The notes under the pieces are model-generated. The model worked only from the letters and a program-made list of their open reading frames with translations, was not told where the DNA came from and did not search any database. A stretch of DNA of 64,000 nt, taken from contig NZ_STGB01000004.1 of NCBI RefSeq assembly GCF_005222815.1, forward strand, positions 868,001 through 932,000, in the 5' to 3' direction. Positions 50,526 through 59,450 of the stretch are shown here, one piece after another. The position numbers were made by a program, and so were the translations under genes. This DNA comes from Roseomonas sp. AR75. GTDB lineage: Bacteria > Pseudomonadota > Alphaproteobacteria > Acetobacterales > Acetobacteraceae. The first letter of the stretch is position 1, and each line of letters opens with the position of its first letter.

Positions 50526-51846
50526 GCGCGAGACTGGCGGCGAGGGTGGCATGCCCTTCGGCATGCCGCTCCGCCGCGGCGGCGCGTACGGTCTGGTCCT
50601 GGCTGCCGCGCAGGGCGGCGTCCCGCGCCAGGTCCAGATGTCGGCGCAGCACCGCCAGCCGCGCCGGATCCTTCTCAACCGCTGCGACGGCGCCGATCAC
50701 TTCCAGCAGCCGGATGCTCACAGCGGGCTCGGATTCGCCGGCCTGGCGAAGCATGTGGAACATCGCATCAGCGAGGCCCGCGTAGTCCGTGACGGGCCGC
50801 TGCAGCCGAAGCACGCCATCTCGCCAAATACGGCCGTCCGGCAGCCGGCGCGCGGCGGTCTCGCACAGCGCTGCCCCGAGCTGGTCCAGGACGTTCACCG
50901 CCGTGAAGGGGTCCCGCGTGCCGGCCGAGAGCGCGCGCATGCCCACCTCCACGAGCTGCCGCACCGCGTATTCCAGGTCCTGTTCGACATTGCGCGTGGC
51001 ACCGAGCGACAGCGCGTCATTCAGCGCGGCCTCTGCTTCGTGGTGCAGCGTCGCCGGCATCACCTCCGCCACGGCGCTGCCAGGGAAGATGAACCCGCCG
51101 GGACGGACGAAGAGACGGATGCAGGCATCGTGCCCGGCCGCCCAATCCGCCAGCGCATCCTCGTTCAGCACGCGCATGTAGCCGCCGCCGGAGACATGCA
51201 GCCGGGCCGTCTCGTCGTGGCGCGTGGGCGATGCGGGCGGGCTGGGTTCATCGTCGTCGTCCCGCCTCGGCAGCGCACGCAGAGCATGCACGAGATCGTC
51301 CTGCACCAGGGCCACCACGCGATCCACATTGATGGAATTGGCGACGTGGTGCAGAAACCAGACCAGAACCCCGACGCAGGCGAAGGCCAGCAGCAGCGCG
51401 CCGGAGACGGCAAGCTGCGGCACGAAGGCGCCCTCCTCCGCCTCCCGCACCGAACGCAGCGCGACCAGCGCGAAGGCGAAGGTGGCGACGAAGGTGCCGA
51501 GCGCGTACTGGTTGCCGGCATCGCGGGTGAAGTTCTGCAGCAGCCTCGGCCCCATCTGGCTGCTCGCCAGGCTGAGCGCCGCGACGGTGATGGAGAAGGT
51601 CGTGCCGGCGACGCCGATCGTGGCGCCGGCCACCGTGCCGAGTACGTCCCGTGCCCCCGCGACGCCACCGGCATAGAGCCAGGCGGCGGCCCAGCGCGGC
51701 AGTTCGATCCGGCCATCGAGCGCCACCAGGGCAGCGGAGAGGAGTGCGCCTGACAGCGTCATGATCGCCGGGCGCAGCCAGAACTGCGCCCGCAGGTCGG
51801 ACACGAACTGGCGGAGCCATGCTCCGTTCGCGAAGCTCCGGATCAT
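50515..51846 (-). CDS. DUF2254 family membrane protein
   Basis: 443 residues. Four hydrophobic segments lie in the first 170 residues: LRPAIMTLSGALLSAALVAL, VAGATIGVAGTTFSITVAAL, LGTFVATFAFALVAL and AVSGALLLAFACVGVLVWFL. The diagnostic stretch FSITVAALSLASSQMGPRLL, then NFTRDAGNQYALGTFVATFA, is that of DUF2254. A large soluble C-terminal part follows, with HVSGGGYMRVLNEDAL and TRDPFTAVNVLDQLG. Function of the family is unknown. ATG at 51846; the frame continues upstream across a gap and is not used. Confidence 0.82.
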   Translation of the reverse strand: MIRSFANGAWLRQFVSDLRAQFWLRPAIMTLSGALLSAALVALDGRIELPRWAAAWLYAGGVAGARDVLGTVAGATIGVAGTTFSITVAALSLASSQMGPRLLQNFTRDAGNQYALGTFVATFAFALVALRSVREAEEGAFVPQLAVSGALLLAFACVGVLVWFLHHVANSINVDRVVALVQDDLVHALRALPRRDDDDEPSPPASPTRHDETARLHVSGGGYMRVLNEDALADWAAGHDACIRLFVRPGGFIFPGSAVAEVMPATLHHEAEAALNDALSLGATRNVEQDLEYAVRQLVEVGMRALSAGTRDPFTAVNVLDQLGAALCETAARRLPDGRIWRDGVLRLQRPVTDYAGLADAMFHMLRQAGESEPAVSIRLLEVIGAVAAVEKDPARLAVLRRHLDLARDAALRGSQDQTVRAAAAERHAEGHATLAASLARAA

Positions 51847-51920
51847 TCGCGCCCGTTCTCCCCCTTGCTGCGCAGGGGTAACGTAACAGGCGTGGTGCGG
51901 TTCGCGCGCCGCGCCGGCGG

Positions 51921-52646
51921 TCAGGCGGCGGGCGCCACCGAAAGGCCGCGCACCCCATGCTTCGCAATCAGTCGCGCCACCAGGCCGGAGGCCTTCGCCT
52001 CCTCCACGAAGTCGCGCAGGAAGGTGGCGCCCGCTGCGTTCGGCTTCGCCGTGCCGACCGCCTGCTGCACCGCCATGAACTGCCCTTCCAGCACGCGCGC
52101 GCCCGGCAGCTTCGCAACCTCCTCCAGCAGCTTGGGCCGGAGTCCGGCCAGCGCCTCCATCTTCTCGGCGCGGAACAGGTCGAAGGACCCGTCCAGGCTC
52201 GGGGCCCGGTGCAGGCTGGCCGCCCGGATGTTCCGCTCCAGCCAGAGGTCGTAGGCCGCGCGGGCGGCGACGGCGATCCGGTTGCCGGGCCGGTCCACCT
52301 CCTCGATCGCGGTGATCGCCGAGCCCGGTGGCACGAGGTAGGTCGCCTGGATCTCGCAATAGGCGGGGGAGAAGGTGATTCTCTCGGCGCGCTGCGGCTC
52401 GGCGCCGATGAGGCCGATGTCCCAGCTGTCGGTGCCGGCCGCATCCGCCAGTTCGCCCGGGCGGGGGTAGGGCACGTAGCGCACGGGCACGCCCAGGCGG
52501 TCCGCGATGGCCCGCGCCATGTCCGGCGCGACGCCCTCGGGGTCGCCGGACGGCGAGCGACCGCTGACGAGAAGGAAGTTGCTGAGATTGATCCCTGCGC
52601 GCAGCACGCCGGTGGGGGCGAGCTGGGCGACGATCTCGGGCGACAT
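51921..52646 (-). CDS. Amino-acid-type solute-binding protein without signal peptide
   Basis: 241 residues of the SBP family 3 fold: LAPTGVLRAGINLSNFLLVS, GVAPDMARAIADRLGVPVRY, SWDIGLIGAEPQRAERITFS, AYCEIQATYLVPPGSAI, VDRPGNRIAVAARAAYDLWL. The protein begins MSPEIVAQLAPTG with no hydrophobic signal, and nothing upstream in frame provides one; CAGGGAA precedes the ATG at 52646. It therefore probably acts in the cytoplasm, as an enzyme or sensor-like relative (compare cyclohexadienyl-dehydratase-like SBPs), unless exported otherwise. It lies 26 nt after the acyl-CoA ligase gene on the same strand. Confidence 0.8.
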   Translation of the reverse strand: MSPEIVAQLAPTGVLRAGINLSNFLLVSGRSPSGDPEGVAPDMARAIADRLGVPVRYVPYPRPGELADAAGTDSWDIGLIGAEPQRAERITFSPAYCEIQATYLVPPGSAITAIEEVDRPGNRIAVAARAAYDLWLERNIRAASLHRAPSLDGSFDLFRAEKMEALAGLRPKLLEEVAKLPGARVLEGQFMAVQQAVGTAKPNAAGATFLRDFVEEAKASGLVARLIAKHGVRGLSVAPAA

Positions 52647-52672
52647 GCGGCAGTTCCCTGGCGGTCTCTCTG

Positions 52673-54193
52673 TCAGGATGGTGCGCCGGCCAGCCGATCC
52701 CAGCAATCGTCGCGGCCGGGGGACAGGCGATGCTTCATGATCCGCTGGCTCGGCGTGCGCTCGAACTCCGAAACGATGGCGATGAAGCGCGGCTGCTGGT
52801 AGCGGGCAAGCCGGGTGGCGAGCCACGCGCCGAGTTCCGGCGGTGTCAGCCGCGCGCCGGGGCGCAGTGCGACGAAGAGCTTGATCTCCTGCTCGCCGAG
52901 CTCCGCGGGGATGCCGAGCATGGCGCAATCCGCGACATCCGGATGCTGTGCGGCGACGCTCTCCACCTCCCAGGCGCTCACATTCTCGCCGCGCACGCGG
53001 GCGCTGTCGGTCAGGCGCCCGTGGAAGAACAGGTTGCCGGCAGCGTCCAGGCTGCCCGCATCGCCCGTGTGCAGCGCGCCGTCGCGCAGCGCGCGTGCGG
53101 TGGCGGAGGGGTTGTCGAGATAGCCGCGCGTGAGGGCGAGTGCGTCATGCGCGCGCACCACGATCTCGCCGCGCAGGCCTTGCGGCACGGGGCGGCCCTC
53201 GGCGTCGCAGATCGCCACGTCGAGCCAGGGCATCGGGCGGCCGACCGCTCCGGCTGGTCCGCCGGCATTGAAGGTGGTGAAGCTCGACGCCTCGGTCATG
53301 CCGTAGCACTCGCGCAGCGTGACGCCGAAGCGCTGCTGCACGGCGTCCCGGATCTCCGCCGGGCAGCCGCCGCCCCAGGCGACCCGCACGCCATGCGCGC
53401 GGTCCGAAGGCGCCGGCGGCTGCTTCAGCAGGATCTGCAGGATGCCGCCGAGATAGTGGATATGCGTGGCGCCGGCCTCCGCTGCCTCCTGCCAGAAGCG
53501 ACTGGCGCTGAAGCGCGGCACCATGTGCAGATGCACGCGCCGCAGCAGCGGCAGCACGGCCATCTGTGCGCCGCCGATGTGATAGAGCGGTTCCCACATC
53601 AGCATCGCGTCGCCGTCGCGCGCATCGGCGACCAGCGCGGCGCCCTCGCCGGCCAGGCGCAGCATGCGATGGGAGACGCGCACGCCCTTGGGCGGGCCGG
53701 TGGTGCCGGACGTATAGCAGATCGCGAAATCCGCGGCGGGATCGGGCGTGTGCCCCGGCGGCGGCGCCGTGCCCCGCGCGAGGCCGGCAAGGTCGGTCTC
53801 GGTCAGGATGGCGGCGGCGCCCGCTTCCTGCAGGGCGGCGACCACGGAATCGGCGGCGACGACCAGCTCCGGGGTGCTGTGGCGGAGGATGTAGCGCAGC
53901 CCCTCGCCGACGGCCTGCATGTTGAGCGGCACCCAGACCAGGCCGGCCTTCGCCAGCGCATGGATCAGCGCCAGCGGCAAGGCGCCGTTCGGCAGCATGC
54001 TGGCCACCCTGTCGCCCGGCGCGGCGCCTGCGGCGCAGAGTGCCGCGGCGATGGCATCGCTGCGCCGGTCCAGAAGAGCGAAGGTGAGGTCATCACCCCC
54101 GCAGCGGGCATAGAGACGGCCGGGCTCCACCGCGGCGATGGCGCGGAACAACTCGACGAAGCCGCCAGGTGGCGGCAGGGATGGCATCGTCAT
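52673..54193 (-). CDS. AMP-dependent acyl-CoA ligase (CaiC-like)
   Basis: 506 residues. ATP loop ICYTSGTTGPPKGVRVSH near residue 155, A5 YGMTEASSFTT, A7 GALHTGDAGSLDAAGNLFFH, hinge GRLTDSARVRGENVSAWEVE, and C-terminal RTPSQRIMKHRL where the Lys is offset from the usual G-K. This hinge (RGENVSAWEVE) is typical of crotonobetaine/carnitine-CoA ligase-like enzymes. The start is the ATG at 54193 (ATG at 54187 possible). It is divergent from the IclR regulator, so it is its likely target, and is followed by the SBP-like gene. Confidence 0.85.
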   Translation of the reverse strand: MTMPSLPPPGGFVELFRAIAAVEPGRLYARCGGDDLTFALLDRRSDAIAAALCAAGAAPGDRVASMLPNGALPLALIHALAKAGLVWVPLNMQAVGEGLRYILRHSTPELVVAADSVVAALQEAGAAAILTETDLAGLARGTAPPPGHTPDPAADFAICYTSGTTGPPKGVRVSHRMLRLAGEGAALVADARDGDAMLMWEPLYHIGGAQMAVLPLLRRVHLHMVPRFSASRFWQEAAEAGATHIHYLGGILQILLKQPPAPSDRAHGVRVAWGGGCPAEIRDAVQQRFGVTLRECYGMTEASSFTTFNAGGPAGAVGRPMPWLDVAICDAEGRPVPQGLRGEIVVRAHDALALTRGYLDNPSATARALRDGALHTGDAGSLDAAGNLFFHGRLTDSARVRGENVSAWEVESVAAQHPDVADCAMLGIPAELGEQEIKLFVALRPGARLTPPELGAWLATRLARYQQPRFIAIVSEFERTPSQRIMKHRLSPGRDDCWDRLAGAPS

Positions 54194-54349
54194 GATGTAC
54201 CGGTTGGTTGCCACGGCAGGAGCCGACCCGGAAAGGCAATAATCGCCGGCGCGCAGGATGAGGACAGCTACGATCGCATGGCAGTACGTGTTATCGTGAG
54301 ACTGTGTGCGTCCAGCCGCATCGCCTGTCAACGCAGAGGACCAGAGCCC
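54194..54349. promoter_or_regulatory. Divergent promoter region, acyl-CoA ligase / IclR regulator
   Basis: 156 nt between divergent starts with lower GC around 54225-54300. A weak ACGAT...ATCGT dyad (54270-54297) is present. No strong -35/-10 pairs seen. IclR regulators commonly bind such divergent gaps. Confidence 0.35.
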
Positions 54350-55156
54350 GTGTCCGCCACAGCCCGGAAGCAGCTGCCCCCGCCCGCGGAGGATGCGCTC
54401 TATGTCCAGTCCGTGGAGAAGGCGTTCCGTGTGCTCGCCGCCATCGGGCGCGGGCGCGCCGGCATGGGGCTCACCGAGCTCGCCGCCACCTCCGGTCTCG
54501 ACCGCAGCGCGGCGCAGCGCTTCTCCCACACGCTGGAGCGGCTGGGCTACCTGAAGAAGGATCCGCGCACCCGCCGTTATGAACTGACGCCGCGGACGCT
54601 CGACATGGGCGCGATGTATATCCGCTCGTCCACGCTGGTGGACCGGGCGCTGCCCTGCCTGATCGAGCTGAGCCGCCGCACCGGGGAGGCGGTGAACCTG
54701 ACGGTGCTGGACGGCACCGAGATCGTCTATCTCGCAAGGCTGCTGAGCCGCAGCGCGATGCATGCCAACATCACCATCGGCAGCCGCCTGCCGGCCTTCT
54801 GCACCGCGCCGGGCACCGCGATGCTGGCGGCGCTGCCGCGGCCCCAAGCGTTGAGCATACTCGAGGGATCGGAACGGCGCGCCTTCACGCGACAGACCGT
54901 GACGGAGTTGCCAACGCTGCTCAAGCGGCTGGATGAGGCGGCGCGCCGCGGCTACGCGCTGCTGGACGAGCAGATCTTCGTGCACGACGTCTCCATTGCG
55001 GCGCCGATCCTCGGCGGTGCGGGCGAGCCGGTCGCCGCGGTGAACATCGCCGTTTCCCGCCTGCGCTGCCCGCCGGAGGAGGCCGAGGCCCGCTACGCCC
55101 CCCTGGTGACCGACGCCGCGGCGGCGATGTCGCGCACCCTGCCGGGGACGGATTGA
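54350..55156 (+). CDS. IclR-family transcriptional regulator
   Basis: 268 residues from a GTG at 54350. N-terminal winged helix: YVQSVEKAFRVLAAIGRGRA, LTELAATSGLDRSAAQRFSH, TLERLGYLKKDPRTRRYELT. C-terminal effector domain: LIELSRRTGEAVNLTVLDGT, ANITIGSRLPAFCTAPGTAM, GYALLDEQIFVHDVSIAAPI. The last block is the classical IclR signature. It should sense a catabolite and control the divergent ligase and/or the downstream flavoenzyme operon, 114 nt away. The frame extends upstream, but the leader is not protein-like. Confidence 0.88.
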   Translation: MSATARKQLPPPAEDALYVQSVEKAFRVLAAIGRGRAGMGLTELAATSGLDRSAAQRFSHTLERLGYLKKDPRTRRYELTPRTLDMGAMYIRSSTLVDRALPCLIELSRRTGEAVNLTVLDGTEIVYLARLLSRSAMHANITIGSRLPAFCTAPGTAMLAALPRPQALSILEGSERRAFTRQTVTELPTLLKRLDEAARRGYALLDEQIFVHDVSIAAPILGGAGEPVAAVNIAVSRLRCPPEEAEARYAPLVTDAAAAMSRTLPGTD

Positions 55157-55171
55157 GCGCCGCTTCGGCGC
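55157..55171 (+). terminator. Short hairpin after the IclR gene
   Basis: GCGCCG-CTT-CGGCGC immediately after the stop codon. Stable, with a tri-base loop, but no T-run follows. Confidence 0.4.
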
Positions 55172-55212
55172 GATCCGGCGGCTTGACGCCACTCGATGCG
55201 GGGTGGACGCTG

Positions 55213-55238
55213 GCGATGATCATCATCGCATCGCGATG
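55213..55238 (+). promoter_or_regulatory. Palindromic operator candidates before the three-subunit flavoenzyme operon
   Basis: A perfect 7-bp inverted repeat GCGATGA-TCA-TCATCGC (55213-55229) is joined to a 10-bp palindrome CATCGCGATG (55229-55238), 33 nt before the first start codon. Placed next to the IclR gene, it is a natural site for that regulator. A TTGACG hexamer at 55183-55188 may be the -35. Confidence 0.45.
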
Positions 55239-55270
55239 GAATCGCCCGAAGCAGTCGCGCGGGAGGAGGG

Positions 55271-55594
55271 ATGGCCGCAGCCCCGAGTGACCCGCCGCGG
55301 CAGCGCCTGCTGCGGGTCGCCGCCTGCACCGGTCCGGAGGTCGCGCTGGTCGTGGACGGGCAGGCGGTGACCGCGCGGGAGGGGGAGAGCGTGCTCTCCG
55401 CGGTGCTTGGCGTCGTGGATCATCTGCGCCTGCACGAGGTGAGCGGCGAACTCCGTGCCGGTTTCTGCCTGATGGGCGCCTGCCAGGATTGCTGGGTGTG
55501 GTTCGCCGACGCGCCGCGCGGCCGTGCCTGCACCACGCCGGTTCGGGAAGGCATGCAGGTGTTCACGCGCCCGCCGCCAGGGCTGCTGCCGTGA
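55271..55594 (+). CDS. Small [2Fe-2S] subunit of an HcnA/opine-oxidase-type flavoenzyme
   Basis: 107 residues. A plant-ferredoxin-like cluster site reads C-x4-C-x2-C-x12-C in GFCLMGACQDCWVWFADAP and RGRACTTPV. The N-terminal VALVVDGQAVTAREGESVLS is the matching fold start. Proteins of this size and motif form the small (gamma) subunit of HcnABC, octopine/nopaline oxidase and D-hydroxyproline dehydrogenase. GGAGGAGG lies upstream of the ATG. It overlaps the next gene by 4 nt (GTGA). Confidence 0.85.
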   Translation: MAAAPSDPPRQRLLRVAACTGPEVALVVDGQAVTAREGESVLSAVLGVVDHLRLHEVSGELRAGFCLMGACQDCWVWFADAPRGRACTTPVREGMQVFTRPPPGLLP

Positions 55595-56955
55595 CCCGCA
55601 TCGTCGTTGTCGGCGCCGGTCCTGCCGGCGTGGCCGCGGCCACCTTGCTGGTCGAACGCGGCGCCGATGTGACGCTGATCGAGGAGCGGGCGCAGCCCGG
55701 CGGCCAGGTCTGGCGGGCGCCGGCACCCGGCCTCGCGCTCGACATGGATCGGCTGCTGCGCGGCGATTCGGAGGGTTTCAGGCGGTTCCATGCAGGCTTC
55801 GCCGTTCTCCGGCCGCGCATCGATTGGCGGCCGGAGACGCTGGTGTGGAACGTGCATGGCGGCACGGTTCAGATCGTCGCGGGCGGCGCGCAGCAGGCGC
55901 TGCCCTATGACGCGCTGCTGTTGGCCACCGGCGCGACCGACCGCATCGCGCCGATACCTGGCTGGACGCTGCCGGGCGTTTTTGCGCTGGGCGGCGCGCA
56001 GGCGGTGCTGAAGGACCAGGGCTGCCTCATTGGCCGCGAGGTGGTGTTCTGCGGCAGTTCGCCGCTGCTTTTCCTGGCCGCGGTGCAGTATGCGCGCTTC
56101 GGCGCGGCGGTGACGGTCCTGGACACCACGCCGCTCGGCGCGAAGATTTCAGCCGTGCCGGGGCTCGCCGCTTCGGCTCCGCGCCAACTGGCCAAGGGCA
56201 TAGGGTTGATGGCGGCGCTGCGGCGGCAGGGCCGGCCGATGCATCTCGGCGTGACCTTGCTCGGCTTCGAGGGCTCAGGCGGTGTGACCGGCGTGCGCTG
56301 GCGCGACGCGCGCGGCGTCGAGCGTGTCACCGCCTGCGATGCCGTCGCCTATGGCCATGGGTTGCGGCCGGAGAGCCAACTTGCCGAGATCGCCGGCGCG
56401 TCCCTGCGCTTCGACCGGCTGCGCCGCTTCCATGCGCCGGAAGCCGATGCGCTTGGGCGTTGCGGCAACGGGCTCTATGTCGCCGGCGACGGCGCCGCGA
56501 TCGGCGGCGCAGAGGCTGCCGAGGTCTCGGGCCGGCTGGCGGCGATGGCGCTGCTCGCCGATCGTGGCGAGTCGGTCGAGTTCGGCGCGCTGCCGGAGCG
56601 GCTGGCGCGCCTGCGCCGCTTCCAGGACGGGCTGGCGCGCGCCTTCGCCTGGCCGCATGCGCAGGTGGCTGCGCTGGCGGACGGCGTGACCGTCTGCCGT
56701 TGCGAGCAGATCACCGCCGGCGAAGTGCGAGCCGTGCTGGCGCCGCAGCTGGGCGCTGCCGAGGTCAACCGCATGAAGGCTGCGACGCGCTGCGGCATGG
56801 GGCGATGCCAGGGCCGCTATTGCGGCCATGCCGCGGCCGAGATCACCGCCGCCGCGCTGGGCCGCGCCGATGCACCGCTGGATCGGCTGCGCGCGCAGCC
56901 GCCGGTGAAGCCGCTGCCCATCGCCTCCGCCCTGGTGGAGGACGACTGGCCATGA
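55591..56955 (+). CDS. FAD/NAD-binding subunit with BFD-like cluster domain (HcnB/OoxA-like)
   Basis: 454 residues. FAD motif VVVGAGPAGVAAA at the N-terminus, LLATGATDRIAPIPGWTLPG, second Rossmann element GREVVFCGSSPLLFLAAVQY, and GLYVAGDGAAIGGAEAA. The C-terminal 70 residues hold a BFD-like [2Fe-2S] site with Cys in VCRCEQITAGEV and RCGMGRCQGRYC. This is the alpha-subunit architecture of opine oxidases, HcnB and D-hydroxyproline dehydrogenase. GTG start overlaps the small subunit; its stop overlaps the third gene (ATGA). Confidence 0.88.
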   Translation: MTRIVVVGAGPAGVAAATLLVERGADVTLIEERAQPGGQVWRAPAPGLALDMDRLLRGDSEGFRRFHAGFAVLRPRIDWRPETLVWNVHGGTVQIVAGGAQQALPYDALLLATGATDRIAPIPGWTLPGVFALGGAQAVLKDQGCLIGREVVFCGSSPLLFLAAVQYARFGAAVTVLDTTPLGAKISAVPGLAASAPRQLAKGIGLMAALRRQGRPMHLGVTLLGFEGSGGVTGVRWRDARGVERVTACDAVAYGHGLRPESQLAEIAGASLRFDRLRRFHAPEADALGRCGNGLYVAGDGAAIGGAEAAEVSGRLAAMALLADRGESVEFGALPERLARLRRFQDGLARAFAWPHAQVAALADGVTVCRCEQITAGEVRAVLAPQLGAAEVNRMKAATRCGMGRCQGRYCGHAAAEITAAALGRADAPLDRLRAQPPVKPLPIASALVEDDWP

Positions 56956-58142
56956 GCAGCGTCACCGCGGATGTCGGCATCATCGGCGGCGGGCTTACCG
57001 GCTGCGCCACCGCCTATCATCTGGCCAGGCGCGGCGCGCGCGTGGTGCTGCTGGAGCGGGGCTTCGTCGGCGCGCAATCCTCCGGCGTGAATTTCGGCAA
57101 TCTCCGCCTGCAGGGGCGCTACCTGCGGCAATTGCCTCTGGCGCTCCGCGCGCAACGCCTGTGGGAGGAACTGGAGGCGGAGATCGGCGAGAGCGTGGAG
57201 TTCTCGCAGACCGGCCATGTGCTGGCGGCGGTGACGCCGGCGCATGTGGCGGAAATCGAGACGCACGCCGTGGACTGCAAGCCCTACGGGCTGGACGTCG
57301 AGATCCTGGATCGGCGGGAGACTCTGCGCCGCTGGCCCTTCTTGGGCGAGATCGTGATCGGTTCCTCCTGGTCGCCGCGCGACGCCACGGTGAATTCGCG
57401 CCTGGTCTGCCCGGCGTTGGCGCGTGCGGCACGACGCCATGGCGCCGACATCCGCGAGCAGGTCAGCGTGACGGCGGTGGAGCAGGCCGCGGGCGGCGCC
57501 TTCCGCGTCGTCACGGACCAGGGCTTCGTGCTGGACTGCGGGCATCTGGTGAACGCGGCCGGCGCCTGGGCGGCGCCGCTCGCGGCGCAGTTCGGCGAGG
57601 AGGTGCCGGCCTTCGCCGCGGGTCCCGTGCAGATGGTGACGGAGCCGCTGCCGCGCTTCCTCGATCCGGTGATCCACGCCGTGGATGGCGGCATCCTGTT
57701 CCGCCAGACCGCGCGCGGCAACGTGCTGATCGCCGGCCATCCGCGCGTGCCCGTGGATGCGGAGAGCCGCCGCACCCGGGTGCCGCCGCAGAAGGCGACG
57801 ATCAACATGGCGCGGCTGGCGAAGATCGCGCCCTTCCTCCGCACGCAGAACATCATCCGCATGTGGACGGGGATCGAGGGCTACCTGCCGGACATGCTGC
57901 CCGTGTTCGGCCCCAGCCGCACGACACCGGGTCTGCTGCACGCCTTCGCCTTCTGCGGGCACGGGCTGCAGATCGGCCCAGCGGTGGGCGCGGTGCTGGC
58001 GGAACTGATCCTGGATGGCGGCACGCAGACGCCGATCGGCGACTTCGCCATCGACCGCTTCCGCACGCCGATGGCGGCCGACAAGGCGAAGCTGAAGCAC
58101 GAATTCGACATGGAGATCCTGGATCGCAAGATGCCGAACTGA
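56952..58142 (+). CDS. D-amino-acid-oxidase-fold catalytic subunit (HcnC/OoxB-like)
   Basis: 396 residues of the DAO family: VGIIGGGLTGCATAYHLARR at the N-terminus, RDATVNSRLVCPALARAARR, VNAAGAWAAPLAAQFGEEVP, RMWTGIEGYLPDMLPVFGPS, and the C-terminal FCGHGLQIGPAVGAVLAELI. It oxidises a C-N bond at the FAD and passes electrons through the clusters of the partner subunits. The three-gene order small-FeS / alpha / beta supports an opine, imino-acid or D-hydroxyproline substrate, while HcnABC (glycine to cyanide) is the alternative. It ends 2 nt before a convergent gene. Confidence 0.88.
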   Translation: MSSVTADVGIIGGGLTGCATAYHLARRGARVVLLERGFVGAQSSGVNFGNLRLQGRYLRQLPLALRAQRLWEELEAEIGESVEFSQTGHVLAAVTPAHVAEIETHAVDCKPYGLDVEILDRRETLRRWPFLGEIVIGSSWSPRDATVNSRLVCPALARAARRHGADIREQVSVTAVEQAAGGAFRVVTDQGFVLDCGHLVNAAGAWAAPLAAQFGEEVPAFAAGPVQMVTEPLPRFLDPVIHAVDGGILFRQTARGNVLIAGHPRVPVDAESRRTRVPPQKATINMARLAKIAPFLRTQNIIRMWTGIEGYLPDMLPVFGPSRTTPGLLHAFAFCGHGLQIGPAVGAVLAELILDGGTQTPIGDFAIDRFRTPMAADKAKLKHEFDMEILDRKMPN

Positions 58143-58144
58143 AC

Positions 58145-59233
58145 CTATGCGGGTTCGGCCTGCAGGCGCGCGCGCAGCGCCTGCATCGCGGCATAGGCTT
58201 CGTCGAGATCGCGCACCGCGAAGCCGCCGGCCAGGTCCGGGCTGACGCTGCGCAGCACCTGCTCCACCGTGCCGGTGTAGCGCGCCGTGCCATTCTCGAT
58301 GACGAGGCCGCTGCGCCGTTCGAAGGCGTCGTTCCAGGCAATGGCTTCGGTTTCGGTCAGCCCCGGCGGCAGGTCGAGCCGCAGCGCGCCATGCTCGAAG
58401 GCCACGGGATAGCCACCTGGCAGGCCGTGCGGTCCAGGCACATGGCCGCGCCAGCTGGTGCCGCCGGCGATCGCATGCAGCAGCGGGACCGCGGCGGCGC
58501 CGGAGATGTCGATCACCGGTTCCGGCGTCAACTGCACGTCGGCGAATCGTGCTGCGACGTCCTGCAACTCGCTTGTCCCGAGCCACACGCGTGGCGGCGG
58601 CGCGACACCCGCGCGCTGGTCGGGCGGTAGCCGGAACGGCGCGATGGTGCGGTACTGCGCCAGCACACGGAGATCGCGCGCATCCTCGCCCAGCATGCCG
58701 CCGAAGGCGTTGGCGAGGATAGCGACATTGCCGATGCCGCAGGTGATCGGCAGGCCGAGCGCCGCGATGATCCCGTTCGCGACATCCGGGTAGCAGCAAT
58801 TGATGAAGAGGCTCTCCGGCGACCTTGCCGCGACGGCGCGCGACGCGAGTACGGAAAGCCGCGCCTGGAATACAGCCGTCAGGCTGAGCCCGGCTGCGGC
58901 GACCAGCGTGCCCCACCGATTGGCGCGCCCGGCGATGACGCCGCCGGCCTGTGCCGAGGCGGCCTGCAGCACGACCTTGGGCCGCAGCGTCGCGACAAGC
59001 GCGGCGGCCTGCTCCGACCGTTCGAGGTCGAGGTCACGCAAGGTGACAGCAACGCGGCGCCCGAACATCGCCGCGCGGGCCAATGCGGCGGTGCGCATCC
59101 AGGCAAGCCGCGCGGCATTGCGCCCCGCCAGCGCCACCGAGACGGGCCGGGGCGCGGTCGCAGCGAGGTCGAACAGGATGCGGGCGGCGAAACTGCCCGT
59201 GCCGCAGAGAAGGATATCGGCACGCTCGACCAA
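58145..59233 (-). CDS. NAD(P)-binding Rossmann protein, saccharopine/opine-dehydrogenase-like
   Basis: 362 residues from a TTG at 59233 with AAGGGA 8 nt upstream. The N-terminal Rossmann fold reads ADILLCGTGSFAARILFDLA, VALAGRNAARLAWM and VVLQAASAQAGG. The middle (FINCCYPDVANGIIAALGLP, CGIGNVAILANAFGGML) and the end are not typical of a named family. It resembles opine/saccharopine dehydrogenase relatives in general layout. It converges on the flavoenzyme operon and diverges from the ABC importer, so it probably works on the same class of compound. Confidence 0.7.
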   Translation of the reverse strand: MVERADILLCGTGSFAARILFDLAATAPRPVSVALAGRNAARLAWMRTAALARAAMFGRRVAVTLRDLDLERSEQAAALVATLRPKVVLQAASAQAGGVIAGRANRWGTLVAAAGLSLTAVFQARLSVLASRAVAARSPESLFINCCYPDVANGIIAALGLPITCGIGNVAILANAFGGMLGEDARDLRVLAQYRTIAPFRLPPDQRAGVAPPPRVWLGTSELQDVAARFADVQLTPEPVIDISGAAAVPLLHAIAGGTSWRGHVPGPHGLPGGYPVAFEHGALRLDLPPGLTETEAIAWNDAFERRSGLVIENGTARYTGTVEQVLRSVSPDLAGGFAVRDLDEAYAAMQALRARLQAEPA

Positions 59234-59281
59234 GACGATGTCCCTTCGGATGGAATGCGCGCGGCATTGCGCGCATCGTCG

Positions 59282-59340
59282 TTGACACCGTCCGGCGCTG
59301 CCTTCACGCTGTCAATAACGCGTATCGGATCGCGATTATT
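59282..59340. promoter_or_regulatory. Divergent regulatory region with two dyads
   Basis: The 217-nt gap before the importer contains TTGACA-22 nt-TGTCAA (59282-59315) and an imperfect inverted repeat AATAACGCG / CGCGATTATT around an 8-nt centre (59314-59340). TTGACA could be the -35 of the importer operon, but no -10 at proper spacing is obvious. These are operator candidates for the IclR or an unlinked regulator. Confidence 0.4.
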
Positions 59341-59450
59341 GATCGCCCCAGGAACAACAGCCTTGCTGCCTGCACCGCTTCCGCGTCGCCCAGCTTCCGT
59401 TGCGTCGCGGTCCGCGCGTGCTCAACCATGAAGAAGACGGAGGCGAGTCC

